Below, one piece after another: positions 35,289 to 43,409 of a DNA stretch of 64,000 bases. The stretch's first letter is position 1, and every line of letters begins with the position of its first letter. This stretch comes from Gaiellasilicea sp963765705. Lineage in GTDB: Bacteria > Actinomycetota > Thermoleophilia > Gaiellales > Gaiellaceae. Below the pieces are notes generated by a model that was not told where the DNA came from, did not search any database, and saw only the letters and a program-made list of their open reading frames with translations. A program made the translations under genes and the position numbers. Where the stretch lies: positions 124,001 through 188,000 of the forward strand of contig CAVXXJ010000008.1 in the NCBI GenBank assembly GCA_963765705.1, written 5' to 3'.

Positions 35289-35827
35289 GGGGCCGGCTGG
35301 CCTCCGGGAACGCCCACAAGCTCGAGGAGCTCCGTGCGGCGCTGCCCGGCTGGGAGCTCGAGCTCCTCGACGCCGCGGAGCCGTTCCCGCCGGAGGACGG
35401 TGCGAGCTACTACGAGAACGCCCGCGCGAAGGCGGAGTTCGGCCGCCGCGTCGCCCCGCCGGACGAGTGGATCCTCGGCGAGGACTCGGGGATCGAGGTC
35501 TCTGCGCTCGGCGGCCGTCCGGGGATCGCGTCGGCGCGCTGGGCCGAGGACGGCGTGGCGCAGCTGCTCGAGGAGCTGCGCGGCGTCGCGAACCGGCGCG
35601 CCCGGTACGTGTGCGAGCTCGTCGCGCTCTCGCCGGAGGGCGCAGAGCGGCGGGGGACCGGGATCCTCGCCGGCGAGATCGCGACCGAGCGCAGCGGCGA
35701 CGAGGGCTTCGGCTACGACCCGATCTTCCTCCCCGACGGCGAGGAGCGGACGGTCGCGGAGCTCGGGAACGCGTGGAAGCGGGAGCACTCACACCGAGCC
35801 CGAGCCGCAGCCGCCCTGAATCGTTAG
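35276..35827 (+). CDS. rdgB: XTP/dITP diphosphohydrolase (RdgB/HAM1)
   Basis: A 183-residue house-cleaning NTPase that removes inosine and xanthosine triphosphates. Motifs: ASGNAHKLEELRAAL at the N terminus, ENARAKAEFG, GEDSGIEVSALGGRPGIASARWA and GFGYDPIFLPDG, with a C-terminal SHRARA. Matches the family in length. Overlaps mgtC and converges with the YihY gene with a 4-bp overlap. Confidence 0.95.
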   Translation: MAALRGRLASGNAHKLEELRAALPGWELELLDAAEPFPPEDGASYYENARAKAEFGRRVAPPDEWILGEDSGIEVSALGGRPGIASARWAEDGVAQLLEELRGVANRRARYVCELVALSPEGAERRGTGILAGEIATERSGDEGFGYDPIFLPDGEERTVAELGNAWKREHSHRARAAAALNR

Positions 35828-36639
35828 GCCAGGCCGGCGACGTCGTCCTCGTCGCGGCGGCCGTACCACCAGTTGATCTCGGCGCCGAACACGATCGCGT
35901 TCGCCATCACGTAGAGCCACACGAGCAGGAGAGCCGACGCGCCGAGCGCCTGGACGGCGACGACCTCGGTCGAGAAGCGGACGAACAGCGGCAGCACCTG
36001 AAAGGACGCCTGCAGCATGATCGAGCCGATCAGCGCGCCCGGCCAGACCTCTCGTAGCGTCAGGCTCGTGTTCGTCAGGCGCTCGTAGGCGACGACGAGG
36101 AAGACGAACACCGCGATCGTCGAGACGAGCACCGACGCCCCGTAGGCGACGATGTCGTTCGCGACGACTCCGGGGGCGAAGCGCTTCAGCGCGTCGTAGC
36201 CGACCGACCCGATGACGAGCGCGACGAAGAGGACGATCAGCGAGCCGGCCATGAAGAGCGTCGCCAGGAACTTGCCGCGCAGGAACGACCGGTTCGGGCG
36301 CGCGTAGACGATGTTGAACGCGGACTCGAGCACGCTGAAGAGCGACAGCGACGTCCAGACGAGGAAGCCACCGCCGATCAGCCCCAGGGTCGTCGCGTTC
36401 GCCGTGATCGTCTCGACGACCCGCACGATGTCGTTGATCGATTGCGACGGGAACAGCCGCTGCAGCTCCTCGACGAGATAGCTCGACTCGTCCGCCCGCC
36501 CCGTGAAGCCGAGCAGAGCGAGCGCGAGGAAGATGAGCGAGACCGAGGAGAGCAGCCCGAAGTAGGCGATCATCGCGGCGAGGTGAGGGCCGCGGTCGGC
36601 GTAGAACTTGGTCAGCGGCTGGGCGAACGGTCGGCGCAC
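35824..36639 (-). CDS. YihY/BrkB-family membrane protein
   Basis: A 271-residue polytopic membrane protein with six hydrophobic segments. Family signatures are MIAYFGLLSSVSLIFLAL near the start, LWLYVMANAIVFGAEINWWYGRRD-like end (LVWLYVMAN) and the GGGFLVWTSLSLF segment. Once annotated as ribonuclease BN, it is now thought to be a membrane protein of unclear function. GTG at 36639 is chosen because a CATACT box lies 6 bp upstream; ATG at 36675 would add 12 residues but overlap the divergent gene. Confidence 0.87.
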   Translation of the reverse strand: MRRPFAQPLTKFYADRGPHLAAMIAYFGLLSSVSLIFLALALLGFTGRADESSYLVEELQRLFPSQSINDIVRVVETITANATTLGLIGGGFLVWTSLSLFSVLESAFNIVYARPNRSFLRGKFLATLFMAGSLIVLFVALVIGSVGYDALKRFAPGVVANDIVAYGASVLVSTIAVFVFLVVAYERLTNTSLTLREVWPGALIGSIMLQASFQVLPLFVRFSTEVVAVQALGASALLLVWLYVMANAIVFGAEINWWYGRRDEDDVAGLA

Positions 36640-36645
36640 AGCGGC

Positions 36646-36666
36646 AGTATGAGGCTCTGTTAGCTT
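36646..36666. promoter_or_regulatory. Divergent leaderless promoters, YihY / roadblock gene
   Basis: CATACT on the minus strand (36646-36651), 6 bp before GTG 36639; TAGCTT on the plus strand (36661-36666), 7 bp before ATG 36674. The gap between the two start codons is only 34 bp. Confidence 0.45.
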
Positions 36667-36673
36667 CTCCCTC

Positions 36674-37123
36674 ATGGATGCCGCCGGCGCACTCGCCGAT
36701 CTCACCGAGATCTCGTCGCAGGTCGAGGCGGCGGTCGTCCTCGACGATGCCGGTGCAGTCGTCGCCTCGACCCTCGACGACGCGGGGCGCAGCGCGCGGC
36801 TCGCGCGGGCCGCGCTCGACCTGCTTGGCGCCGCGGACAAGCGTTCCGCGTCCGGCGGGCGGGGTCTGACGCAGCTCGAGGCGGCGCTGCCGGGAGGCAG
36901 CGTCTTCGTCGCCCGGGGCGAGGGACGGAGCATCGTCGCGACGACGAGCCCCGCGCCGACGTCCGGGCTCGTCTTCTACGACCTCAGGATGTGCCTGGGC
37001 GCTCTTGCCGGCGAGAAGTCGCAGGCGAAGGCCGCCGCGAAGCCGGCGCGCCCGAAGCGCCGCAGCCCGAAAGCCCAAAGCGGCAACGGCCAGACCGGCA
37101 GCGAAGGGGACAACGGTGCGTAG
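36674..37123 (+). CDS. Roadblock/LC7-like protein
   Basis: A 149-residue protein. Residues 1-110 look like a roadblock/LC7 fold (EISSQVEAAVVLDDAGAVVAST, then SVFVARGEGRSIVATTSPAPTSGLVFYDLR), a fold used by small-GTPase regulators. The last 40 residues are a Lys/Arg/Pro/Ala-rich basic tail that may bind nucleic acid or the membrane. It overlaps the next short membrane gene. Fold assignment is from pattern only. Confidence 0.6.
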   Translation: MDAAGALADLTEISSQVEAAVVLDDAGAVVASTLDDAGRSARLARAALDLLGAADKRSASGGRGLTQLEAALPGGSVFVARGEGRSIVATTSPAPTSGLVFYDLRMCLGALAGEKSQAKAAAKPARPKRRSPKAQSGNGQTGSEGDNGA

Positions 37124-37295
37124 GCTGCTCGTGCTCCTGCTCGTCGTCGCGGGACCGGTCCTCTACTTCTCGCGCCGCCGCGGCGAGCGCCGCGAGCGGG
37201 TGCACCTCTACTACGACGACGGCTCGATGGTCACGCTCGAGCGGGGCGCCCCGGAGGCCGAGCAGCTGCTGGCGGCCGCCCGCAGCGCGCTCTGA
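37116..37295 (+). CDS. Short membrane-anchored protein
   Basis: A 59-residue protein: one N-terminal helix (LLVLLLVVAGPVLYF) followed by a basic patch (SRRRGERRERV) and a small soluble part (HLYYDDGSMVTLE). GTG start 8 bp inside the end of the roadblock gene, with AAGGGG as Shine-Dalgarno. Function unknown; probably works with its neighbour. Confidence 0.6.
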   Translation: MRRLLVLLLVVAGPVLYFSRRRGERRERVHLYYDDGSMVTLERGAPEAEQLLAAARSAL

Positions 37296-37314
37296 CCGTG
37301 CGCAGCGCGATCGC

Positions 37315-37854
37315 GTGACCGACGAGCTCGGCGTCCGGCTTCGCGAGCATGCGCTGCTGGAGGGCGACTTCCTCCTGCGCTCGGGCCGCCGCTCGACCTA
37401 CTACCTCGACAAGTACCGCTTCGAGACGCTGCCGGAGCTGCTGGGACCGCTCGGCGAGCGGCTGGCGGCGGCCGTTCGCCAACACGAGCCGGAGACCGTC
37501 CGGCTCGCGGGGCCGGCGCTCGGCGCGGTCGCGCTCGCCGCGTCGGCGTCGCTGGCGTCCGGCCTCCCCTTCGTGATCGTGCGGGATACGGCCAAGGAGT
37601 ACGGGACCGCGAACCGCCTGGAAGGGCCGTTCGAGCCGGGTGAGCTCGTCTGCCTGCTCGAGGACGTCGTCACCTCCGGCGGCGCGCTGGCGGAGGCCGT
37701 GGAAGCGCTGCGGGAAGCCGGTCTCGTCGTCCGAAACGCGGTTTGTGTGGTCGATCGGGAGGAAGGCGGCGCGGACGCTCTCGCCCGTCTCGGCGTGCGC
37801 CTGCGCTCGCTCTACACGGCAGGAGAACTCGTGCCGACCGCAAAGAGCCTCTAA
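37315..37854 (+). CDS. pyrE: Orotate phosphoribosyltransferase
   Basis: A 179-residue PRTase for UMP synthesis. The PRPP-binding motif reads VCLLEDVVTSGGALAEAV, and FLLRSGRRSTYYLDKYRFE is the orotate-side N-terminal signature. GTG start (VTDELGVRL) 17 bp after the previous stop. Slightly short but complete. pyrF is only about 2 kb downstream, with HU and a repair gene between. Confidence 0.92.
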   Translation: MTDELGVRLREHALLEGDFLLRSGRRSTYYLDKYRFETLPELLGPLGERLAAAVRQHEPETVRLAGPALGAVALAASASLASGLPFVIVRDTAKEYGTANRLEGPFEPGELVCLLEDVVTSGGALAEAVEALREAGLVVRNAVCVVDREEGGADALARLGVRLRSLYTAGELVPTAKSL

Positions 37855-37902
37855 AACGGGACGCCGTGCACGCAAAATCCGCATGGTTGAGCCATAGAAC
37901 CG

Positions 37903-37931
37903 TTGAGGCAGTCCGATCCGGCTGTTAGGGT
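37903..37931 (+). promoter_or_regulatory. Candidate promoter of the HU gene
   Basis: TTGAGG (37903-37908), 17-bp spacer, TAGGGT (37926-37931), giving a leader of about 37 nt that holds a strong Shine-Dalgarno (GAAGGAG) before the GTG at 37974. Confidence 0.5.
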
Positions 37932-37973
37932 TCCCGCGGTTTCCGTACGTCCCACGAAGAGAAGGAGTCGCAA

Positions 37974-38264
37974 GTGACGAAACAGGAGTTCGTTGACGCG
38001 GTCGCATCGAAGGCGGGTCTCTCGCGGCGCGATGCCGGTGCTGCGGTGGACGCGGTCCTCGATTGCGTGACCGACGCCTTGAAGAAGCGCGACTCGATCA
38101 CCTTCACGGGGTTCGGCAAGTTCTCGACGAGTGATCGGGCCGCGCGCGAAGGCGTCAACCCGCGCAATCCGAGCCAGAAGGTGCACATCCCGGCAGCGAC
38201 CGTGCCGAAGTTCTCGGCCGGTAGCCAGCTGAAGGCGGCCGTCAAGGGCGGCAGCGGCGGGTAA
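37974..38264 (+). CDS. HU-family DNA-binding protein
   Basis: A 96-residue nucleoid protein. It starts TKQEFVDAVASKAGLSRRDA, carries the FTGFGKFSTSDRAAREGVNPR signature, and ends in a short basic/Gly tail. The conserved beta-arm region reads VNPRNPSQKVHIPAATVPKFSAG. Strong Shine-Dalgarno and its own terminator suggest high expression. Confidence 0.95.
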   Translation: MTKQEFVDAVASKAGLSRRDAGAAVDAVLDCVTDALKKRDSITFTGFGKFSTSDRAAREGVNPRNPSQKVHIPAATVPKFSAGSQLKAAVKGGSGG

Positions 38265-38291
38265 AGCCCCCGGCCGCACCACCGAGGACTC

Positions 38292-38333
38292 GAGGGCCGC
38301 ACCCGTTGGGCGAGGGGGCGGCCCTCTTCTTTG
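38292..38333 (+). terminator. Terminator after the HU gene
   Basis: GAGGGCCGC (38292-38300) pairs with GCGGCCCTC (38318-38326), followed by TTCTTTG. The loop of 17 nt is long but the stem is perfect. Confidence 0.75.
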
Positions 38334-38343
38334 TGCTTGCGCA

Positions 38344-38357
38344 CGAACATATGTTCG
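38344..38357 (+). promoter_or_regulatory. LexA (SOS) box
   Basis: CGAAC-ATAT-GTTCG, a perfect match to the Gram-positive/actinobacterial LexA consensus CGAAC-N4-GTTCG. It ends 2 bp before the TAGGCT -10 box (38360-38365) of the exonuclease/UvrC-like gene, where LexA would block RNA polymerase. Confidence 0.85.
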
Positions 38358-38359
38358 CC

Positions 38360-38365
38360 TAGGCT
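38360..38365 (+). promoter_or_regulatory. -10-like box, leaderless start of the exonuclease/UvrC-like gene
   Basis: TAGGCT, 6 bp before the ATG at 38372, directly behind the SOS box. Confidence 0.6.
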
Positions 38366-38371
38366 CGAGGG

Positions 38372-40003
38372 ATGCAGCTCTCGTTCGATGCCGCCGACCG
38401 TCTCGTCGAGCTCGTCGAGGTTCGGCACGGCCCGGTGCCGGCCGAGGAAGCGGCCCAGACGCTCTATGCGCTGCGACACGTCCCGCTCGGGCTCGCGCGA
38501 TCGTTGCTCTCGGACGTCGTCGACGGAGACGCGCGGCTCGCCTGGCGCGGGGCGAGCGTCGGGCTCGCCGAGCCGCCGGGCACCGCGCTCGCGCTCGAGA
38601 GCGCGACCTACGTCGTCGTCGACCTCGAGACGACTGGGCTCTCCCCGGGCTCGTCGGCGATCTGCGAGATCGGCGCCGTGCGCGTGCAGGGGCTCGAGCT
38701 CGGAGAACGGTTCGAGACGCTCGTCAACCCGCGTCGGCCGCTGCCCGCCCCGATCGCGGCGCTGACGGGGATCGACCCGAGCGCGTTGCGGGGCGCGCCG
38801 CCGATCGAGCTGGCCATGCGTCGCTTCCTCGACTTCGCCGGGGATGCCGTGCTCGTCGCACACAACGCGCGCTTCGACATGGGTTTCCTCGATCGCGAGG
38901 TCGAGCGGCTGACCGGCCGCCGGATCGCGGCGCCGGTCGTCGACACGGTCTGGCTCGCACGCCGTCTGCTCGCGGGCCGGCAGAAGCGCGTCGGCCTCTC
39001 CTCGCTCGCGTACTTCTTCGGCACGTCGACGCGGCCGTGCCACCGGGCGCTCGCCGACGCAGAGGCAACCGCCGAGATCCTGCTGGCGCTGATCGGGCTC
39101 GCGCAGGAGACCGGCGCCACGACGGTCGCCCAGCTCGTCGACCTCTCCGCGCCGCGTGCGCGAAGGCTGGCCGGCAAGCGGCACCTCGTCGCCGGCGCGC
39201 CCACGACGCCGGGCGTCTACCTCTTCCGCGACCGCCACGACCAGGTGCTCTACGTCGGTCGCGCCCGCGATCTCCGCGCGCGACTCCGTTCCTACTTCCG
39301 CACCGAGCGCCAGCGACCGGCGGTCGAGGCGGCCCTCGGTGCACTCGAGCGGGTCGAGTGGCGAGTGCTCGGCTCCGAGCTCGAGGCGGGCCTCGAGGAG
39401 CTCCGCCTCTTGCGCGAGCTCCGCCCGCCGGCCAACGCGCGCAGCACGCGGCCCGACCGCTACGTCTACTTGCGCCGACGCGGCGCCGGCTGGTGCGTGA
39501 CCGATACACCGGGGCCGCATGGGCCCTTGAAGAGCAGGCGCCGCGCGCAGGTCGCCGCGCGCGCTCTCGCCGACTGGGACGGTGAGCCGGCTGCGGCGCT
39601 GCCCGCGCTGCGGGCGAAGCTCCGGCGGCTCTCGGCCGACCTCCGCTTCGAGGACGCGGCACGACTGCGCGACCGGATCGCGGCCCTGGAGGACGTCGCG
39701 GGCTCTCTCGCGGCGCTCGAGCGCCTGCGCGCACTGGAGCTCTGCCTGCTCGTACCCGCCGCCGAGGCGGGCTTCCGCCGCGCGTACTTCGTCTCGGGCG
39801 GCCGGGTGGTCGCGGCGCGGACGCTGCTGCCCGGCACCGCCGGCCGGGTCGAGCTGGAGGCGGGGCTCGCCGCGGTCGCTCGTGCCGAGCCGTCGCTCGA
39901 CCCGGCCGACACCGACGCCCTGCTGCTGATCGGGAGCATTCTGCGCCGGCCGCCGCCGGAGCTCAGCGTCATCCAACTCGCGGAGGTCCGGCAGGCCGCG
40001 TAG
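38372..40003 (+). CDS. DnaQ-like exonuclease fused to UvrC-like GIY-YIG nuclease
   Basis: A 543-residue fusion. After an 80-residue N-terminal helix domain comes a DEDDh 3'-5' exonuclease (DLETTG with D84/E86, AHNARFD at 163-169, and CHRALADAEAT at 223-233). Then a GIY-YIG nuclease (GVYLFRDRHDQVLYVGRARDL from residue 281) and a UVR helix pair (LSADLRFEDAARLRDRIAAL, about 420-439). The RNase H-like second nuclease domain of full UvrC is absent, so it could make only the 3'-type incision, like E. coli Cho, and then trim with the exonuclease. The SOS box in its promoter fits a damage-induced repair role. Similar fusions are known in Actinobacteria. Confidence 0.9.
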   Translation: MQLSFDAADRLVELVEVRHGPVPAEEAAQTLYALRHVPLGLARSLLSDVVDGDARLAWRGASVGLAEPPGTALALESATYVVVDLETTGLSPGSSAICEIGAVRVQGLELGERFETLVNPRRPLPAPIAALTGIDPSALRGAPPIELAMRRFLDFAGDAVLVAHNARFDMGFLDREVERLTGRRIAAPVVDTVWLARRLLAGRQKRVGLSSLAYFFGTSTRPCHRALADAEATAEILLALIGLAQETGATTVAQLVDLSAPRARRLAGKRHLVAGAPTTPGVYLFRDRHDQVLYVGRARDLRARLRSYFRTERQRPAVEAALGALERVEWRVLGSELEAGLEELRLLRELRPPANARSTRPDRYVYLRRRGAGWCVTDTPGPHGPLKSRRRAQVAARALADWDGEPAAALPALRAKLRRLSADLRFEDAARLRDRIAALEDVAGSLAALERLRALELCLLVPAAEAGFRRAYFVSGGRVVAARTLLPGTAGRVELEAGLAAVARAEPSLDPADTDALLLIGSILRRPPPELSVIQLAEVRQAA

Positions 40004-40006
40004 CCT
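40001..40006 (+). promoter_or_regulatory. -10-like box, leaderless start of pyrF
   Basis: TAGCCT, 6 bp before the ATG at 40013; its first three bases are the stop codon of the preceding gene. Confidence 0.45.
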
Positions 40007-40012
40007 TGCCTC

Positions 40013-40921
40013 ATGGCGTCAGTGGCCACCGCGACCTTCGCCGACCGGCTTGCCGAGGCGGTGGAGCGGAAGCGCAGCCAGCTCGTCGTCGGGCTCGATC
40101 CGCGGCTCGACCTGCTTCCCGTCGAGCTGCGCGGCGAAGCGGTCCTCGGCCGCGGGGAGGCAGCCAATGCGGTGGCGCGCTTCTCTTGCGGGATCATCGA
40201 CGCCGTCGGCCCGTACGTCGTCGCAGTCAAGCCACAGGTGGCGTTCTTCGAGGCGCTCGGCGCCGACGGGATCGGCGCGCTCGAGCGTGTGTGCGGGTAT
40301 GCGCGGTCGGCAGGCCTGCTCGTGATCGCCGACGGCAAGCGCGGCGACATCGGCTCGACGGCTCGTGCCTACGCCACCGCCTATCTCGAGCCTCGGGACG
40401 ACGAGCCGCCGCTCGCCGACGCGCTCACCGTCAACACGTACCTCGGCGGAGACTCCGTCGAGCCCTTCCTGCAGGCGTGCCGACTGCACGGAGCGGGCAT
40501 CTTCTGCCTCGTGCGCACATCGAACGCCGGCGCGACGGACGTCCAGGAGCTGACGCTCTCGGACGGGCGGCGCGTGTGGCAGCAGGTCGCCGAGCTCGTC
40601 GCGGGCTGGGGAGCCGACCTGACGGGCGAGCGGGGCCTGTCGAGCGTCGGCGCCGTGGTCGGGGCGACCGCGCCGCGCGTGGTCGCCGAGGCGAGAAAGC
40701 TGCTGCCCCGGTCGGTGCTGCTGCTGCCCGGCGTCGGCGCGCAGGGCGCCGGCCCGCGCGACGTCGCCCGCGCCTTCACCAGCGGCCCCGCCAGCGCGCT
40801 CGTGACCGTGTCGCGCTCCGTCATCTTCGCCTATCGAGGGGGCACCGAGGATTGGCGGTCCGCGGCGGGGGCCGAGGCGGCACGACTCCGGTCCGAGGTC
40901 TGGTCGGTCTCAGGCTGGTGA
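40013..40921 (+). CDS. pyrF: Orotidine 5'-phosphate decarboxylase (long, group 2)
   Basis: A 302-residue OMP decarboxylase of the longer actinobacterial/archaeal-like subgroup. Signatures: LVVGLDPRLDLLP, VAVKPQVAFFEALG, the catalytic VIADGKRGDIGSTARAYA with the Asp-Lys-Asp network, and LLPGVGAQGAG at the phosphate loop. It completes UMP synthesis with PyrE. Its stop overlaps the LysM gene start. Confidence 0.93.
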   Translation: MASVATATFADRLAEAVERKRSQLVVGLDPRLDLLPVELRGEAVLGRGEAANAVARFSCGIIDAVGPYVVAVKPQVAFFEALGADGIGALERVCGYARSAGLLVIADGKRGDIGSTARAYATAYLEPRDDEPPLADALTVNTYLGGDSVEPFLQACRLHGAGIFCLVRTSNAGATDVQELTLSDGRRVWQQVAELVAGWGADLTGERGLSSVGAVVGATAPRVVAEARKLLPRSVLLLPGVGAQGAGPRDVARAFTSGPASALVTVSRSVIFAYRGGTEDWRSAAGAEAARLRSEVWSVSGW

Positions 40922-41262
40922 TGCGCCGCCACGCCAGGCTTGCGCGGTACGCGGCGCCCGCCGCCTTCCTGCTCGCCGCGACGATCGCGATCTTGATCGT
41001 TCGCGCTGGTCTCTCGAACGACGAGACCGCTGCGACGACGCCGACGGTTGCCACGACGACGGTCGAGGAGCCGCCCGGGACGACGACTGCCGCGGCGACG
41101 ACCACGGACGCCGCCGGCGCCGAGTTCTACGAGATCGAGCCGGGCGACACGCTCGCGGTCGTCGCGGACCAGTTCGACACCACCGTCGAACGGCTGCTCG
41201 TGCTCAACCCGGACATCGACCCGGTCGCGCTCCGGATCGGGCAGCGGATACGCGTCAAGTAG
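40921..41262 (+). CDS. Membrane-anchored LysM-domain protein
   Basis: A 113-residue protein: N-terminal membrane helix (APAAFLLAATIAILIVRAG), a Thr/Ala/Pro-rich linker of about 35 residues likely exposed outside, and one C-terminal LysM domain (YEIEPGDTLAVVADQFDTTVERLLVLNPDID...IRVK) that binds peptidoglycan. ATG overlaps the pyrF stop by one base. It precedes a D-Ala-D-Ala carboxypeptidase gene, consistent with cell-wall work. Confidence 0.85.
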   Translation: MRRHARLARYAAPAAFLLAATIAILIVRAGLSNDETAATTPTVATTTVEEPPGTTTAAATTTDAAGAEFYEIEPGDTLAVVADQFDTTVERLLVLNPDIDPVALRIGQRIRVK

Positions 41263-41274
41263 AGTGGCCGCCGT

Positions 41275-42396
41275 TTGAAGCGGATTGCCCTCTTCCTGGC
41301 TCTCACCGCGACGCTGATCCTTGCCGCCGTCGCGGCCGCCGCGCCGCCGCCGGTCGACGCGGAGGCGTACCTCGTTCAGAACTCGGGCACCGGCGAGGTG
41401 CTGGCCGCGAGCGGGGAGCGAGAGCAGCTCCCGATGGCCTCGATCACCAAGCTGATGACCGCGCTCGTGGCGCTCAAGCGCGCCTCGCTCGACGACGTCG
41501 CGACGATCTCCCAGCGGACGGCCTCGGTCGGCGAATCGACGATCAACCTCCGACCGGGAGAGCGGGTGACGCTGCGCGACCTGATCCGCGCGGCGCTCAT
41601 CCAGAGCGCGAACGACGCCGCGAACGCGATTGCGGCGTTCGTCGGCCGGGGCTCGGTGGCGCGCTTCGTCGAGCTGATGAACCAGCGCGCCCGGGAGCTC
41701 GGGCTCGCCGACACGCACTTCGCCAACCCGGACGGGCTCGATGCCCCCGGCCACGTCTCGAGTGCGCGTGACGTGACCAAGCTCGCGCGCGTCGCGATGC
41801 ACGATCCGTTCATCCGCGAGACGGTGCGCATGGTCGAAGCCACCGCGGCCGGGCGCCGCCTGCACACCTGGAACGACCTGCTCTCGACCTTCCCGAACCT
41901 GCTCGGCGTCAAGACGGGGCATACGAACGGCGCCGGGTGGTCGCAGGTGGCGGCTGCGCGTGGCGGCGGAGTCACGATCTACGCGACTCTGCTCGGCGGC
42001 GAGACGCGCGAGGGGCGGAACGCCGACCTGACCGAGCTGCTGCTCTGGGGCCTCTCCCGCTACCGCACCGTCTGGGCGATCGACGCCACGAGGACGTACG
42101 GGACCGTGCGGACCGCGTACGGGAAGTCCGCCGTGCGGGTGGTCGCCGCCAAGCCCGCGCTCCGGGTGATCCACGTCGAGCGGCCGCTCGTCGAGCGCAT
42201 CGTGCTCACCGTGGAGGCTGCGCTGCCGGTGCGGAAGGGGCAACGGCTCGGCGAGGTGCGGGTTCTCGACCGCGGCAGGGTGATCGCACGCTCGCCGCTC
42301 GTGTCCGCCGAGGCCGTCGAGCGGCCGGGGACGCTCGGACGCGTACGCTTCTACGCGGGACGAACGCTCGACCACCTAGGGGGGCTCTTCGGATGA
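41275..42396 (+). CDS. D-alanyl-D-alanine carboxypeptidase (PBP5 type)
   Basis: A 373-residue penicillin-binding protein with a signal peptide (LFLALTATLILAAVAAAA). The three active-site motifs are intact: S-x-x-K in MASITKLM, S-x-N in IQSANDAAN, and KTG in GVKTGHTNGAG. An extra C-terminal beta domain of about 100 residues follows. It trims the terminal D-Ala of peptidoglycan pentapeptides. TTG start; a TAGAGT box lies 9 bp upstream. The stop overlaps the kinase gene by 4 bp. Confidence 0.92.
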   Translation: MKRIALFLALTATLILAAVAAAAPPPVDAEAYLVQNSGTGEVLAASGEREQLPMASITKLMTALVALKRASLDDVATISQRTASVGESTINLRPGERVTLRDLIRAALIQSANDAANAIAAFVGRGSVARFVELMNQRARELGLADTHFANPDGLDAPGHVSSARDVTKLARVAMHDPFIRETVRMVEATAAGRRLHTWNDLLSTFPNLLGVKTGHTNGAGWSQVAAARGGGVTIYATLLGGETREGRNADLTELLLWGLSRYRTVWAIDATRTYGTVRTAYGKSAVRVVAAKPALRVIHVERPLVERIVLTVEAALPVRKGQRLGEVRVLDRGRVIARSPLVSAEAVERPGTLGRVRFYAGRTLDHLGGLFG

Positions 42397-43346
42397 TCGT
42401 CACCGTCACGCTGAACGCAGCACTCGACCGCACGCTCACGGTGCCGCACTTCCTGCGCGGCCAGCGGCACCGGGCCAGCCAGGTCCTGACGCTCGCCGGC
42501 GGCAAGGGGATCAACGTGGCGCGCGCGCTGAAGCGGCTCGACGTGCCGGTCGTCGCGACCGGGCTCGCGGGCGGCAGAACGGGGACGCGGATCGTCGAGG
42601 AGCTGACCGCGGAGGCGATCCTCAACGACTTCGTCCGGATCGGCGAGGAGTCGCGAACGTCGACCGCCGTCGTCGACCCGACGGAGAGCACCTACACCGA
42701 GATCAACGAGTGGGGGCCGAAGGTCACGACCGAGGAGCTCGAGATGCTGCTCGAGAAGCTGCACTACCTCTCTCGCGGCGCAGACTTCGTCGTCTTCGCG
42801 GGCTCGCTGCCGCGCGGCGTCCAGGAGAGCTTCTACGCCGAGGCCGTCCGCGATCTGAACCGGAAGGGCGTGCAGGTGGTGCTCGACACCGAGGGCGAGC
42901 CGCTGCGGCTCGGCACCGAGGCGGAGCCGTATCTCGTCTCGCCGAACCAGCGTGAGGCGGAGCACGTCGTCGGCCAGGAGCTCGAGGAGGAGGAGGACTT
43001 CCTGATGGCTCTCGACACGATCGCCGAGCTCGGAGCGCGGAACGTCCACATCACGCTGGAGTCGGGGTCCTACGCGCTCTTCCGCGAAGACCGGCAGGTG
43101 CGGCGGTACAAGGCGGTCGCGCCCACCGTCGAGGCCGTGTCGGTGGTCGGCGCCGGGGACGTCCTGCTCGCGCAGTTCATCGCCGCGCAGCTCGCGGGAA
43201 AGTCGTCGGAGGAAGCCCTGCGGCTCGGCGTTGCGGCAGGCGCCGCGTCGACGCTCGAGGTGGGCGCCGGCCGCTTCGATCCGCGCGACGCCGGCCGGCT
43301 CATCGCCGGCGTCGAGCTCGCCGAGCTGTCATTCAGCGCAAGATGA
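42393..43346 (+). CDS. PfkB-family sugar kinase, 1-phosphofructokinase type
   Basis: A 317-residue ribokinase-like kinase. It starts IVTVTLNAALDRTLTV, with GGKGINVARALKRLDVPVVATG, the signature typical of 1-phosphofructokinase and tagatose-6-phosphate kinase. The catalytic anion hole reads VVGAGDVLLAQF; the usual GAGDS Ser is Val here, the general-base Asp is kept. No PTS genes are near, so 6-phosphofructokinase or tagatose-6-P activity is also possible. The last codons and stop lie within a two-hairpin element. Confidence 0.85.
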   Translation: MIVTVTLNAALDRTLTVPHFLRGQRHRASQVLTLAGGKGINVARALKRLDVPVVATGLAGGRTGTRIVEELTAEAILNDFVRIGEESRTSTAVVDPTESTYTEINEWGPKVTTEELEMLLEKLHYLSRGADFVVFAGSLPRGVQESFYAEAVRDLNRKGVQVVLDTEGEPLRLGTEAEPYLVSPNQREAEHVVGQELEEEEDFLMALDTIAELGARNVHITLESGSYALFREDRQVRRYKAVAPTVEAVSVVGAGDVLLAQFIAAQLAGKSSEEALRLGVAAGAASTLEVGAGRFDPRDAGRLIAGVELAELSFSAR

Positions 43347-43407
43347 GCATCCGCGGAAGCGGATGCTCATCGCGCAAAGACCCCTAAAGGGGAGGCTTTC
43401 GCGGCCC
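43336..43407 (+). repeat. Two-hairpin dispersed element, copy 4 (upstream of guaB)
   Basis: Hairpin 1: GATGAGCATCCGC/GCGGATGCTCATC, 13 bp with a GGAA loop. Hairpin 2: outer stem AAAG/CTTT plus CGCG, inner CCCC/GGGG. Where copies 2 and 3 have GAAG/CTTC, this copy has AAAG/CTTT, a compensatory change. The left arm contains the kinase stop codon and the element ends 2 bp before the guaB GTG. Confidence 0.85.
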
Positions 43408-43409
43408 AC

